Assembly: GCA_023260315.1 (NCBI GenBank)
Contig: JALQVQ010000117.1
Span: forward strand, 1-18,420
Length of the DNA: 18,420 bases
Direction of reading: 5' to 3'
Origin: Burkholderiaceae bacterium
Lineage (GTDB): Bacteria > Pseudomonadota > Gammaproteobacteria > Burkholderiales > Burkholderiaceae_C
The notes under the pieces are model-generated. The model searched no databases, was not told where the DNA came from, and was given only the letters and a program-made list of their open reading frames with translations. Shown piece after piece: positions 6,885 through 14,442 of the stretch; the stretch's first letter is position 1, and every line of letters begins with the position of its first letter. A program made the position numbers and the translations under genes.

Positions 6885-7793
6885 CTACCTTTTCGGTAAA
6901 AATGCGAGCGGATCGACCGGTTTGCCAAGGCGACGCACCTCGAAGTGCAACTTCACACGATCCGCATCCGAGCTACCCATTTGGGCAATGCGGTCACCTT
7001 TCTTAACGACCTGGTCCTCACGCACGGCCAACGACTGGTTGTGTGCGTAAGCAGTCAAAAACGTGTCGTCATGCTTCAAGATGACCAAGTTGCCATAACC
7101 GCGCAAACCTGACCCGGCATAGACCACTCGGCCGTCGGCCGCAGCGACCACCGGATCGCCCAGCTTGCCCGCAATGCCAATGCCCTTGTTCGTCTTGTCG
7201 TCAAACGTCGCCACGATGTCACCGTCCGCTGGCCACCGCAAATTGAGCTGCGCGGCCAACTGAGCGGTTTCTGCATCGGGCGACGGGGTTGCCTGCGGGG
7301 CCGGCTGCGAAGCCGTTGGCTTTTCGAGTGGTTTGATAGGCTGCGTCTTGGCGTCTCCCCCCGTGACCGGCTGCACCGTGACACCCGATGGCTCGACGCT
7401 GCTAGCAGTAGACGGTTTCGTGACGGCAGATGTTGGCGCAGGGGTAGGTGCTGAGGGTTTAACCGGCTGACCTGACCGCGGTGGAGAAACACGCAGAACC
7501 TGCCCCACCTCTAGGTTGTTGGGATTCGAAAGCTGGTTCCAGTTGGCGAGATCACGCCAATCTTGGTTGAAATTGGCCGCAATGCGAACCAATGTATCGC
7601 CCGGCTGTACCCGGTATTCGCCGTCCGGCAATGGTGCCGCACTCGCGCGAGGCAGGGAGCGGGTCTCAACGGGTGCTCGCCCGACCCGGCCCTGGGCGCA
7701 CGCCACAAGGACAACCGACACAACCAATAACAAACTGCGGCGCAACCAAGCCTGCTGGGTACCACCAAAAGCCGTCCGATACTGATCTGTCAT
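6885..7793 (-). CDS. nlpD: NlpD-type lipoprotein, LysM plus degenerate LytM (M23) domain
   Basis: This 302-residue protein is probably an outer-membrane lipoprotein that activates periplasmic cell-wall amidases at division. A basic n-region and hydrophobic stretch end in the lipobox LVAC, giving lipidated Cys32. A LysM peptidoglycan-binding domain spans about 59-102 (YRVQPGDTLVRIA...). A Pro/Ala/Ser/Thr-rich linker runs to about 178, then a LytM/M23 domain from 185 to 298. The M23 zinc site is degraded: the usual HxGxD is NKGIG (202-206), and the first His of HxH is Lys281, leaving only His283. That is expected of regulators such as NlpD and EnvC rather than true peptidases. AGGGG lies 5 nt before the ATG. 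It follows pcm by 24 bp and precedes rlmD by 42 bp. rpoS, which commonly follows nlpD, is missing here. Confidence 0.92.
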   Translation of the reverse strand: MTDQYRTAFGGTQQAWLRRSLLLVVSVVLVACAQGRVGRAPVETRSLPRASAAPLPDGEYRVQPGDTLVRIAANFNQDWRDLANWNQLSNPNNLEVGQVLRVSPPRSGQPVKPSAPTPAPTSAVTKPSTASSVEPSGVTVQPVTGGDAKTQPIKPLEKPTASQPAPQATPSPDAETAQLAAQLNLRWPADGDIVATFDDKTNKGIGIAGKLGDPVVAAADGRVVYAGSGLRGYGNLVILKHDDTFLTAYAHNQSLAVREDQVVKKGDRIAQMGSSDADRVKLHFEVRRLGKPVDPLAFLPKR

Positions 7794-7817
7794 AACACCC
7801 CTATAAGTAAATAATAT

Positions 7818-8606
7818 TTAAGCAACGCCTGATTTTAAAGGCACAAATAAAACCGCTTCCAACTCGTGCTTGACGTAGCCCTCTGGGGTGCGATCAACAA
7901 CGATCAAGCGCTGTTGCCCAGGGCCAATCTGACACGGCGCCACCAGACGACCGCCAATGGCCAACTGATCCAACCACGCCTGCGGAATGGCGTCCCCGCC
8001 CGCCGCAGCAACAATACCGGCATACGGTGCGCCAGCTGGGTATCCCAAATGGCCGTCACCCATTATGAGGTGAATGTTTGGCCGCTGAAAAGGGCGTAGG
8101 TTAGCCCGCGCACGGTCATGGAGTCCCTTCAACCGCTCAATGGAATAAACCTCCTTCGAGAGATACCCCATGACGGCAGCTTGATAACCACAACCCGTCC
8201 CAATCTCGAGCAATCGCCCCATGGGGACGGTTTGTCCGGCGACCAGCAACGCCAACATTCTCGCCACCACGCTGGGCTTGGATATCGTTTGCCCCAGCCC
8301 GATGGGAAGACTTGTATCCTCATAGGCTTGGTTGATGAGGGCTGAATCGACGAACCGGTGTCGCTCCACCTTTAGCAGCGCGTCTCTGACGGCCTCTGAG
8401 TCAAGCCCCTGCGTCATCAACCGGGCAACCATGTTTGCACGCACACGACTGGAGTCCAGCCCAGCGCCCGTGGGGGCGGCCCCTCCTGGCGCATACAGTT
8501 TTGCCTGAGGGCGCACAACGGGCGCCCTCGGCGTACCGATGGCGGCTGAACGCACTGAGGTGGCAAGCCATTTCTTTTCGGGCGGTTTTGAGGGTGGCTC
8601 AGCCAT
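7818..8606 (-). CDS. pcm: Protein-L-isoaspartate O-methyltransferase
   Basis: This 262-residue cytoplasmic enzyme uses SAM to methylate isoaspartyl residues in aged proteins, starting their repair. The PIMT core begins near residue 52. The substrate-site segment GLGQTISKP spans 103-111, SAM motif I is LLEIGTGCGYQAAV (132-145), YSIERL covers 154-159 and MGDGHLGYP 182-190. E. coli Pcm is 208 residues; the extra ~50 N-terminal residues are Pro/Ala-rich and probably disordered, as I recall for other betaproteobacterial members. No clear Shine-Dalgarno precedes the ATG, and no better in-frame start exists before Met59. It follows surE by 27 bp and precedes nlpD by 24 bp, the conserved surE-pcm-nlpD order, so cotranscription is likely. 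Confidence 0.93.
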   Translation of the reverse strand: MAEPPSKPPEKKWLATSVRSAAIGTPRAPVVRPQAKLYAPGGAAPTGAGLDSSRVRANMVARLMTQGLDSEAVRDALLKVERHRFVDSALINQAYEDTSLPIGLGQTISKPSVVARMLALLVAGQTVPMGRLLEIGTGCGYQAAVMGYLSKEVYSIERLKGLHDRARANLRPFQRPNIHLIMGDGHLGYPAGAPYAGIVAAAGGDAIPQAWLDQLAIGGRLVAPCQIGPGQQRLIVVDRTPEGYVKHELEAVLFVPLKSGVA

Positions 8607-8633
8607 GGTGTCTGTGGGCTTGGGTAACCGTCG

Positions 8634-9428
8634 TTAACCGGCAGATTTTGGCGATAAGCGAGCGCGCCAAGCATCCAGGTCTTTGTAATGGGTCAAGTCA
8701 ACGTGCAGCGGCGTAATGGCCACTCGACCTTGGCTGGTGGCATGAAAGTCAGTACCCGGGGCCGCATCACGCGCTTCACCGGCTTGGCCGATCCAATACA
8801 TGGTTTCACCGCGCGGACTGGGTTGCTTGATGACAGATTGAGCGGCGTGCCGTCGACCCAAACGCGTGACCTCGTGCGGTCCAATGTCGGAAAACGGCAG
8901 GTTCGGGATATTCACATTCAATAACCACGGAAACTCCGACGCCGACGCCTCTTCCGAGGCTACCGCCCCCGCAATCGGCAAGCCCCTAATCAGCTGGGCC
9001 ACCAAATTGCCAGCGGTTTGTGCCGCTGCGTCCAGATGCGCCCAACCCTTCTCAGCTTGAGAGAACGCAACGGCGGGTATACCAAACAGGTAACCCTCCA
9101 TTGCCGCACCAACAGTGCCGGAATAAATCGTGTCATCGCCCATATTGGCACCGTTGTTGATACCAGAGACAACCAAATCGGGGCGCCAATCAAGGTATCC
9201 GGTAAGCGCGATGTGAACACAATCCGCCGGCGTGCCATTGACGTAACGAAAACCATTGCTTGCCTCGTGCACATACAGCGGCGCGTTGAGTGTCAAGGAG
9301 TTTGATTTGGCGCTGTTATTGTGCTCGGGGGCAATCACCATGACGTTTGCGTGTGGCGTGATCGCGTCGTAGAGCGCCTTTAAACCCGGCGCCAAATAGC
9401 CATCGTCGTTACTGAGTAGGATGTTCAT
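8634..9428 (-). CDS. surE: 5'-nucleotidase/3'-nucleotidase/exopolyphosphatase SurE
   Basis: This 264-residue protein is a divalent-metal-dependent nucleotidase acting on nucleoside monophosphates, and in E. coli also on short polyphosphate. The start is set at 9428 because the family N-terminus [10 protein letters not shown] begins there. A longer reading frame back to 9539 adds 37 residues that match nothing in the family. Metal ligands are Asp8, Asp9, Ser39 and Asn91. The signatures [20 protein letters not shown] (87-106) and PADCV (67-71) are intact. E. coli SurE has 253 residues. No Shine-Dalgarno is visible, and a TACAAT box only about 6 nt upstream suggests a very short leader or leaderless mRNA. 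It heads the surE-pcm-nlpD-rlmD run and is divergent from the quinone oxidoreductase gene. Confidence 0.94.
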   Translation of the reverse strand: MNILLSNDDGYLAPGLKALYDAITPHANVMVIAPEHNNSAKSNSLTLNAPLYVHEASNGFRYVNGTPADCVHIALTGYLDWRPDLVVSGINNGANMGDDTIYSGTVGAAMEGYLFGIPAVAFSQAEKGWAHLDAAAQTAGNLVAQLIRGLPIAGAVASEEASASEFPWLLNVNIPNLPFSDIGPHEVTRLGRRHAAQSVIKQPSPRGETMYWIGQAGEARDAAPGTDFHATSQGRVAITPLHVDLTHYKDLDAWRARLSPKSAG

Positions 9429-9434
9429 GGCGAA

Positions 9435-9440
9435 ATTGTA
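9435..9440 (-). promoter_or_regulatory. Candidate -10 box for surE (near-leaderless)
   Basis: On the minus strand TACAAT (5 of 6 to TATAAT) lies so close to the surE ATG that transcription would begin at or next to the start codon. The -35 region at 16-18 bp spacing is poor, so this is tentative. The 96-bp gap between surE and the gene at 9525 also holds TATTAT at 9485-9490, a -10-like box for the plus-strand gene. Confidence 0.3.
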
Positions 9441-9524
9441 TGGGCATAACTCACGCGGCGACAGGTAACAAGGTAAAGCGTGCGTATTATGCAGAGATAC
9501 ACCACACACCAACTGGAGCTTTAC

Positions 9525-10514
9525 ATGTTTGCTTGGCAATGCACTGACCCCACCGGCGTTGATAACTTGACATGGACTGAGTTAGCCACACCCACCCCAG
9601 GGGCTGATGAGGTCGTCATCGAAATCAAGGCGGCCAGCCTAAACTTCCCAGATCTTTTAATCGTTCAAAACAAATACCAGTTCAAGCCGACGCCGCCGTT
9701 TATTCCGGGGGCGGAGTTCGCTGGCATCGTATCCGCCTGTGGCTCGGATGTCAGGCACCTGGCGGTTGGCCAAGCCGTTGCCGCATTGCCCAGTGTTGGT
9801 GCCTTTGGAACGCACACCTGCATCAAGGCCAGCTTGTGCATCCCCCTCCCCGACAATTTTCCACTCCCCGCCGCTGCCGCCTTCATCATGGCATATGCCA
9901 CGTCGCACCACGCGCTGATCGACCGAGCACAGCTTCAACCCGGGGAGACTGTGCTGATTTTGGGAGCCGCGGGTGGGGTGGGCAGTTCCGCAATCCAAAT
10001 TGCAAAGGCATTGGGCGCGCGCGTTGTCGCCGCCGCATCGTCCGCCGAGAAGTGTGCATTTTGCAAAGCGCTCGGTGCGGATGAAACGATCGACTACAGC
10101 ACACACACCCCTGACGGCGGTCTGCGCGATGCCATCAAAGCCACGTGCGGCCCGCAAGGCCCCAACGTCATTTATGACCCGGTCGGCGGTGCATTTGCAG
10201 AACCCGCTTTTCGATCGATCGCGTGGCGTGGTCGATACCTTGTGGTTGGCTTTGCCAGCGGCGATATTCCCAGAGTACCGTTTAACTTGGCACTGCTGAA
10301 GGGTGCCGCCATCGTCGGCGTTTTCTGGGGCGACTTCGCAAAGCGAGAGCCAAAAGCAAATGCCGCGATGTTGGGTGAGCTGCTGAACTGGTTTGCCGAG
10401 GGGAAAATCAACCCGCCGGTACAACAAACATTTGCCATGACAGATTTACCTGCCGCGTTTGAGGTCATGGCAAAACGCGCCATCAATGGAAAGCTCGTAC
10501 TGACCAACCCATAA
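9525..10514 (+). CDS. Zinc-independent NAD(P)H:quinone oxidoreductase-like protein (MDR superfamily)
   Basis: This 329-residue protein has the two-domain medium-chain dehydrogenase/reductase fold. The GroES-like N-terminal domain contains [10 protein letters not shown] (37-46) and [13 protein letters not shown] (57-69). The Rossmann domain carries [20 protein letters not shown] (145-164), the nucleotide-binding signature of quinone oxidoreductase-like members. The catalytic and structural zinc cysteine patterns of alcohol dehydrogenases are absent. It probably reduces a quinone or an activated double bond with NADPH; the substrate is unknown. The start at 9525 is chosen because GGAG lies 6 nt upstream and the family N-terminus (MFAWQC) begins there; a start at 9480 would add 15 unrelated residues. 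It is monocistronic, divergent from surE, and ends at a terminator 6 bp past its stop. Confidence 0.88.
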   Translation: MFAWQCTDPTGVDNLTWTELATPTPGADEVVIEIKAASLNFPDLLIVQNKYQFKPTPPFIPGAEFAGIVSACGSDVRHLAVGQAVAALPSVGAFGTHTCIKASLCIPLPDNFPLPAAAAFIMAYATSHHALIDRAQLQPGETVLILGAAGGVGSSAIQIAKALGARVVAAASSAEKCAFCKALGADETIDYSTHTPDGGLRDAIKATCGPQGPNVIYDPVGGAFAEPAFRSIAWRGRYLVVGFASGDIPRVPFNLALLKGAAIVGVFWGDFAKREPKANAAMLGELLNWFAEGKINPPVQQTFAMTDLPAAFEVMAKRAINGKLVLTNP

Positions 10515-10519
10515 AACGA

Positions 10520-10558
10520 AAAAGCCCTCGACTGCGATGAGTCAAGGGCTTTTATTTT
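10520..10558 (+). terminator. Rho-independent terminator shared by the oxidoreductase gene and tRNA-His
   Basis: AAAAGCCCT (10520-10528) pairs with AGGGCTTTT (10545-10553). After one C-A mismatch, GACT/AGTC continues the stem to a 6-nt loop. TTTATTTT follows on the plus strand and ends the oxidoreductase transcript. On the minus strand the stem lies immediately past the tRNA-His CCA end and carries its own TTTT-CG-TTTT tail, so it probably ends that transcript too. Its last T (10558) is the complement of the tRNA's terminal A. Confidence 0.9.
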
Positions 10559-10634
10559 GGGGTGACTGACGGGACTCGAACCCGCGACAACCAGAATCAC
10601 AATCTGGGACTCTACCAACTGAGCTACAGTCACC
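10558..10634 (-). tRNA. tRNA-His (anticodon GTG)
   Basis: The minus strand folds into a complete cloverleaf. The D-arm segment is TAGCTCAGTTGGTAGAG, and the anticodon stem CCAGA/TCTGG encloses TTGTGAT with anticodon GTG. The T-arm GCGGG-TTCGAAC-CCGT is present. The extra 5' G(-1) opposite C73 is diagnostic for tRNA-His. CCA is encoded (complement of 10558-10560). It lies downstream of ppiD but has its own promoter. Confidence 0.97.
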
Positions 10635-10644
10635 GTAGACAAAA

Positions 10645-10653
10645 ATTATAGCA
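10645..10653 (-). promoter_or_regulatory. Extended -10 promoter of tRNA-His
   Basis: On the minus strand TGC-TATAAT is a perfect extended -10 element ending 10 nt upstream of the mature tRNA 5' end. At 17 bp spacing the -35 hexamer is TCAGAA, which is weak, as expected for an extended -10 promoter. The tRNA therefore does not need read-through from ppiD. Confidence 0.75.
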
Positions 10654-10714
10654 TTGCAAAGCCGTCGTTCTGATGCGGTCGATGCAAAGAAATGAGGTGT
10701 TGAAGCCCTTGTCG

Positions 10715-12652
10715 TTAACCCGCGGCGACCGGAGCGGTCGCCGGTTTGGGCACCAAAATTTTGGCGTTGAATCGCGCCTTCAAACTCTCGAGATACGCTT
10801 TGAGCTCGGCACCCGTCCACGCTTGTGTGAACTGCTGTACCTCGCGCACTGCCTGTGACGCTTCCGTTTCTGGACGCTTCTCAATCGCTGTGATTTTTAT
10901 AACGGCAAAACCCTGCAAGCCTTGGTCAACCGTTGTCCACGCGGGCAACTGCTTTGCGCTTACCCGCATGGCTTCAGCGATCAAATTTGGCGGCACGGTG
11001 CCCGCTTGGTCACGGGACACGGTCACCGACTTACCGAGCGACACGTTGGCCACTGAGTCAGTGCCGCCATCTCGCCATTTTGCGAGCGCCTCTTTCCCGG
11101 TGGCCGCCGCCCGCTCGGCTGCCTTTTGCGCCGTCAGCAGGGCCTTCACCCGGTCCTTCACCTCCGCTAAGTCGCGTGTCCGGGCCGCCTGGTGCGCGGT
11201 TACGCGCGCGGAGACCAACCGAGAGCCACCAATGTCGATGGCTGCCGTGTTGAGCTTTTTATTGATCGCATCGCCAGCAAATACCGCTTCGAGCAACTTG
11301 GGATTACCCCAGATTGCCACATCGGCTTCAGACGATGGTCCTTGCCGCGTCACCGCCTTCGCGTTCATGATGGTGAGACCCAGACGTTTCGCGGCGGGCT
11401 CAAGACTGTCGGCTTGCTCATAAACGACGTTTGAAAACGACTCAGCAACTTCGGCAAATTCACGTGCGGCCTGTGAGGATCGGAGGTCGGCCAAAATGGT
11501 GTCACGCATCTCGGCATACGGCTTGATTGCGGCTGATTTGACATCGGTCAACTGGATGATGTGCAAACCAAAATCTGTTCGGATGATGTCAGAAATTTCA
11601 CCCTTCTTCATTCCGAAAACCGCATCATTAAAGGCTTGAACCATTGCGCCTGGACCGAAGAAGCCGAGATCACCGCCGTTTTGCGCCGAACCTGGGTCTT
11701 GGGAGTTCTCTTTCGCCAGCTGCGCAAATCGAGCAGGATCAGCTTTAACTTGGGTCAAAAGGTTTTTGGCTTTTTCTTCAATGGCTTTTGCCGCATCGCC
11801 CGTCGCACCCTTATCAAGATTTAACAAAATGTGACTGGCTCGACGCTCCTCAGGGCCTGACAGGCGGGACTTATTTTGTTCGTAATAAGCCTTGATGTCG
11901 GCCTCGTTAATTTCGATTGACTTCGCAATCTCAGCCTGGTCTAAAACCAGATAAGCCACGTCAACGGTTTCAGGCGCTTTAAAGTTGGTCTTGTTGTCGT
12001 CGTAGAAGGTTTGCACGTCTGCGTCACTCACGGTGACAGCCCCCGTGAACTGTCGTGCATCAAACAAAGCAACCTGTACCTGCCGACGTTCGAAGTACGC
12101 GTCGAGCGTTGCCTTGGCCGCAGCGCGAGTCGCCAAGCCGGTGGTTTGCAAACCCTGTGCAACTTGTGCTTGGGCCAGCGCATAAGCCAGCTGCGCGGCA
12201 TAAGTTTCATCAGACATGCCGCGAATCGCAAGCTCTTCACGCACTTGTTTCACGTCGAGGTTGCCGCTTGCATCCCGGCGGGCATTTAACCAAGGATCAT
12301 CACGAAGGGCACGCTGCACGGCCAAATCACCTGCAACGATGCGCTGCTTACGGACAGCAGCGGCCACCAATTCGTCTTGTAACAGCCGCTCGAGGGTGGC
12401 GTAGCGCGCCTCCGGTGTGTCTAAGAGCTTGACGTCAAGTTGCGGCATCGACTCCCGAAGCTTTTGAATTTCTGCTTCATGCGCTTGATCCCACTGCGCT
12501 TGCGTGATGGTTGCACCATCCAACTCCACAACCGTTGGGCTCTTGTCGTTGAATGAACTGTAGCCGCTCACGCCCACAAACACGAATGCGACGACCAGCA
12601 GGCCTAGCAAAAATACCATCACAATTTTGCTTTGGCGGATTGTTTCAAACAT
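10715..12652 (-). CDS. ppiD: Periplasmic folding chaperone PpiD (SurA N-terminal and parvulin domains)
   Basis: This 645-residue protein is anchored in the inner membrane by one N-terminal helix (about 9-30), with the rest in the periplasm. PpiD assists folding of proteins leaving the Sec translocon. A SurA-like N-terminal chaperone region extends to about 200. A parvulin (PpiC) domain spans about 270-372, with RRASHILL (270-277), SQDPGSAQNGGDLGFFGPG (317-335) and FGLHIIQL (361-368). A helical C-terminal part follows. Length matches E. coli PpiD (623). GAGGA precedes the ATG by a usual distance. In E. coli ppiD follows hupB, and the same order is kept here with a tRNA-Val and a terminator between. 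The upstream terminator implies a separate promoter; an AT-rich stretch at 12685-12697 is a weak candidate. Confidence 0.93.
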   Translation of the reverse strand: MFETIRQSKIVMVFLLGLLVVAFVFVGVSGYSSFNDKSPTVVELDGATITQAQWDQAHEAEIQKLRESMPQLDVKLLDTPEARYATLERLLQDELVAAAVRKQRIVAGDLAVQRALRDDPWLNARRDASGNLDVKQVREELAIRGMSDETYAAQLAYALAQAQVAQGLQTTGLATRAAAKATLDAYFERRQVQVALFDARQFTGAVTVSDADVQTFYDDNKTNFKAPETVDVAYLVLDQAEIAKSIEINEADIKAYYEQNKSRLSGPEERRASHILLNLDKGATGDAAKAIEEKAKNLLTQVKADPARFAQLAKENSQDPGSAQNGGDLGFFGPGAMVQAFNDAVFGMKKGEISDIIRTDFGLHIIQLTDVKSAAIKPYAEMRDTILADLRSSQAAREFAEVAESFSNVVYEQADSLEPAAKRLGLTIMNAKAVTRQGPSSEADVAIWGNPKLLEAVFAGDAINKKLNTAAIDIGGSRLVSARVTAHQAARTRDLAEVKDRVKALLTAQKAAERAAATGKEALAKWRDGGTDSVANVSLGKSVTVSRDQAGTVPPNLIAEAMRVSAKQLPAWTTVDQGLQGFAVIKITAIEKRPETEASQAVREVQQFTQAWTGAELKAYLESLKARFNAKILVPKPATAPVAAG

Positions 12653-12705
12653 GCTGGAGATTCCTCAATACGGGGGCAAAAAACACACAATATTAACGCG
12701 CAATG

Positions 12706-12731
12706 AAAAAGGCGAACATCGTTCGCCTTTT
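12706..12731 (-). terminator. Rho-independent terminator after hupB/tRNA-Val
   Basis: AAAAGGCGAAC (12707-12717) and GTTCGCCTTTT (12721-12731) are a perfect 11-bp inverted repeat around an ATC loop, with a five-T run on the minus strand. It ends the hupB-tRNA-Val transcript 7 nt past the tRNA and separates it from ppiD. Confidence 0.93.
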
Positions 12732-12738
12732 AAGGGGG

Positions 12739-12814
12739 TGGTGGGTGCTGACGGTCTCGAACCGCCGACCTACGCCGTGTAAAGGCGCCGCTCTACCAAC
12801 TGAGCTAAGCACCC
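12739..12814 (-). tRNA. tRNA-Val (anticodon TAC)
   Basis: The minus strand gives a full cloverleaf: acceptor GGGTGCT/AGCACCC, D-arm TAGCTCAGTTGGTAGAGC, and anticodon loop TTTACAC with anticodon TAC. The T-arm is CGGTTCGAGACCG and CCA is encoded (complement of 12739-12741). It begins 20 nt after the hupB stop with no promoter between, so it is probably processed from the hupB transcript. Confidence 0.96.
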
Positions 12815-12834
12815 CACCGCTTGCAAGCAGCAGA

Positions 12835-13113
12835 TTAACGACCGTTAATCGCGTCTTTCAAGCCTTTACCTGGACGAAACTTTGGCACTTTCGCGGCCTT
12901 GATCTTGATTGTATCGCCTGTACGTGGGTTGCGGCCAGTGCGAGCAGCGCGCTTACCAACAGCAAACGTGCCGAAACCGACCAGAGAAACGGTACCGCCC
13001 TTTTTGAGGGTCTTACGAACCGCATCAATCATGGCTTCCAACGAACGGCCAGCAGAGGCTTTGGACGAGTCGGTTGCTTTCGCGATATGTTCAATCAATT
13101 CTGTTTTGTTCAC
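12835..13113 (-). CDS. hupB: DNA-binding protein HU (beta-type)
   Basis: This 92-residue protein is a full-length HU. The dimerising helices span 3-40, then [21 protein letters not shown] (40-60) and the DNA-intercalating arm with RNPRTGD (61-67), including the key Pro63. [16 protein letters not shown] closes the protein. HU bends and compacts DNA as a dimer. The start codon is GTG (complement of 13111-13113), with AAGGAG 5 nt upstream, a strong ribosome-binding site. A near-consensus promoter lies about 100 bp upstream. It is followed by tRNA-Val and a terminator, and then ppiD. The E. coli-type upstream neighbour lon is absent; a tartrate/malate dehydrogenase gene is there instead. IHF subunits are the main alternative, but the sequence is HU-like throughout. 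Confidence 0.96.
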   Translation of the reverse strand: MNKTELIEHIAKATDSSKASAGRSLEAMIDAVRKTLKKGGTVSLVGFGTFAVGKRAARTGRNPRTGDTIKIKAAKVPKFRPGKGLKDAINGR

Positions 13114-13218
13114 GTTAACTCCTTAGATTAAGAATACCTACGGTAGGCAGGATTGTATCCATGATATTTGTCGCATCTGAAAGTTAAGAAAACTTTTTTA
13201 AATTCCAGCGCGGCCTTG

Positions 13219-13248
13219 ATTAAACCGAAGTGATGCAGGGCCTGTCAA
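13219..13248 (-). promoter_or_regulatory. Strong sigma70-like promoter of hupB
   Basis: On the minus strand a perfect TTGACA (complement of 13243-13248) is followed after 18 bp by TTTAAT (complement of 13219-13224; 5 of 6). A second candidate nearer the gene is TTCAGA-N18-TACAAT (13152-13181). Two promoters would suit a highly expressed gene. Confidence 0.65.
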
Positions 13249-13299
13249 CTGCAAGAACATCGGTAAAACCCTTATTTGAAGGGGATTTCAGGCGACTGG

Positions 13300-14391
13300 T
13301 TACCGCTGAACCAACGCAGCAATCGCTTCGCCAACGGCCTGCGTCGATGCATTTCCACCCAGGTCACGTGTCCTTGGTGCACCCGCTGCCGGCTGTAACG
13401 AGCTGGTAACTGCTTCAAGAATCGCATCGTGGGCGTCGCGATACCCGAGGAAGTCAAGCATCATCGCACCCGCCCAAATCTGACCGATTGGATTGGCAAT
13501 GTTTTGCCCTGCGATGTCGGGGGCCGAGCCATGCACGGGTTCGAACAGTGACGGGAACGTTCGCTCTGGATTCAGGTTCGCGCTTGGCGCCAAGCCAATT
13601 GTCCCTGTGCAAGCAGGCCCCAGATCACTCAAGATATCGCCAAACAGGTTGCTGGCAACCACCACGTCAAAACGGTCGGGGCGTTGGACAAAGTGTGCGC
13701 ACAGAATATCGATGTGGAATTGGTCTGTTTTGATATCGGGATAGTTCTTCCCCATCTCTGCGAAGCGCTCATCCCAGTAGGGCATGGTGATGGCAATGCC
13801 GTTCGATTTGGTGGCGCTTGTGAGGTGTTTGGCGCCACGCGTCTTGGCCAACTCGAATGCGAAGCGCAGGACACGATCAACACCGAATCGTGACATCACG
13901 GTTTCTTGCATGACGATCTCGCGCGGGGTACCGGCATACATCCGCCCCCCGATGGACGAGTACTCGCCCTCTGTGTTCTCTCGAACGATCAACATGTCAA
14001 TCTCACCTGGGGCACGAGCGCTGCCATCGGGGCGCACAACGGGCGCCGTGACACCGGGTAACAGCTTGGCGGGGCGAAGGTTGATGTACTGGTCAAATTC
14101 GCGCCGGAATTGCAACAGGGAGCCCCACAGGGACACGTGATCGGGGATCTTATCTGGCCAACCGACGGCGCCAAAGAAAATAGCCTCAACATCGGCCAAT
14201 TGGTCTTTCCAGTCATCTGGCAGCATCTTTCCGTGACGCTGGTAATACGGCCAACTCGCCCAATCAAAGTGCTTGTAAGTCAGCTGAATGCCAAAGCGTT
14301 TGGCAGCGGCATCCAAAACCCGCAAGCCTTCAGGCATGACTTCAGTGCCGATACCATCCCCGGCGATGACTGCGATCGTGTGTTGTTTCAT
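13300..14391 (-). CDS. Tartrate dehydrogenase/D-malate dehydrogenase (decarboxylating)
   Basis: This 363-residue protein belongs to the isopropylmalate/isocitrate dehydrogenase family and most resembles the tartrate dehydrogenase/DmlA branch (TtuC). The N-terminal IAVIAGDGIGTEVMPEG spans 6-22. FDWASWPYYQRHGKMLP (42-58) is typical of the tartrate/D-malate branch and differs from LeuB. Catalytic residues are Tyr144 (EGEYSS) and Lys195 (TKSN); metal-binding Asp228, Asp252 and Asp256 lie in HIDIL and NLFGDILSDLGP. Members oxidise D-malate or tartrate with NAD+, usually with decarboxylation; which substrate is used cannot be told here. E. coli DmlA is 361 residues. No LysR regulator or tartrate transporter is adjacent. 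A TATAAA box on the minus strand (complement of 14427-14432) may give it its own promoter. No good Shine-Dalgarno is visible. Confidence 0.85.
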   Translation of the reverse strand: MKQHTIAVIAGDGIGTEVMPEGLRVLDAAAKRFGIQLTYKHFDWASWPYYQRHGKMLPDDWKDQLADVEAIFFGAVGWPDKIPDHVSLWGSLLQFRREFDQYINLRPAKLLPGVTAPVVRPDGSARAPGEIDMLIVRENTEGEYSSIGGRMYAGTPREIVMQETVMSRFGVDRVLRFAFELAKTRGAKHLTSATKSNGIAITMPYWDERFAEMGKNYPDIKTDQFHIDILCAHFVQRPDRFDVVVASNLFGDILSDLGPACTGTIGLAPSANLNPERTFPSLFEPVHGSAPDIAGQNIANPIGQIWAGAMMLDFLGYRDAHDAILEAVTSSLQPAAGAPRTRDLGGNASTQAVGEAIAALVQR

Positions 14392-14442
14392 TTCAAGTCA
14401 ATCAGAGTGCGTTTAAAGAGAGTCGTTTTATACCGTGAACGC

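Noticed and set aside
9480..9524. An upstream start for the quinone oxidoreductase gene
   Set aside because: The ATG at 9525 has GGAG 6 nt upstream and matches the family N-terminus; the 15 extra residues are not family-like.
9429..9539. A 37-residue N-terminal extension of SurE (start at 9539)
   Set aside because: The SurE family begins at [10 protein letters not shown] (9428). The extra segment has no family similarity and overlaps the start region of the divergent gene.
9657..10427. 256-residue minus-strand reading frame opposite the oxidoreductase gene
   Set aside because: It is antisense to a clear MDR-family gene, shows no recognisable domain, and its composition is that of an antisense shadow in GC-rich coding DNA.
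10746..11423. 225-residue plus-strand reading frame opposite ppiD
   Set aside because: It is antisense to a full-length, well-conserved PpiD; no motif or ribosome-binding site supports it.
13137..13147. CCTA-CGG-TAGG palindrome upstream of hupB
   Set aside because: The arms are only 4 bp, too short to claim as a regulatory site, though it lies in the hupB leader.
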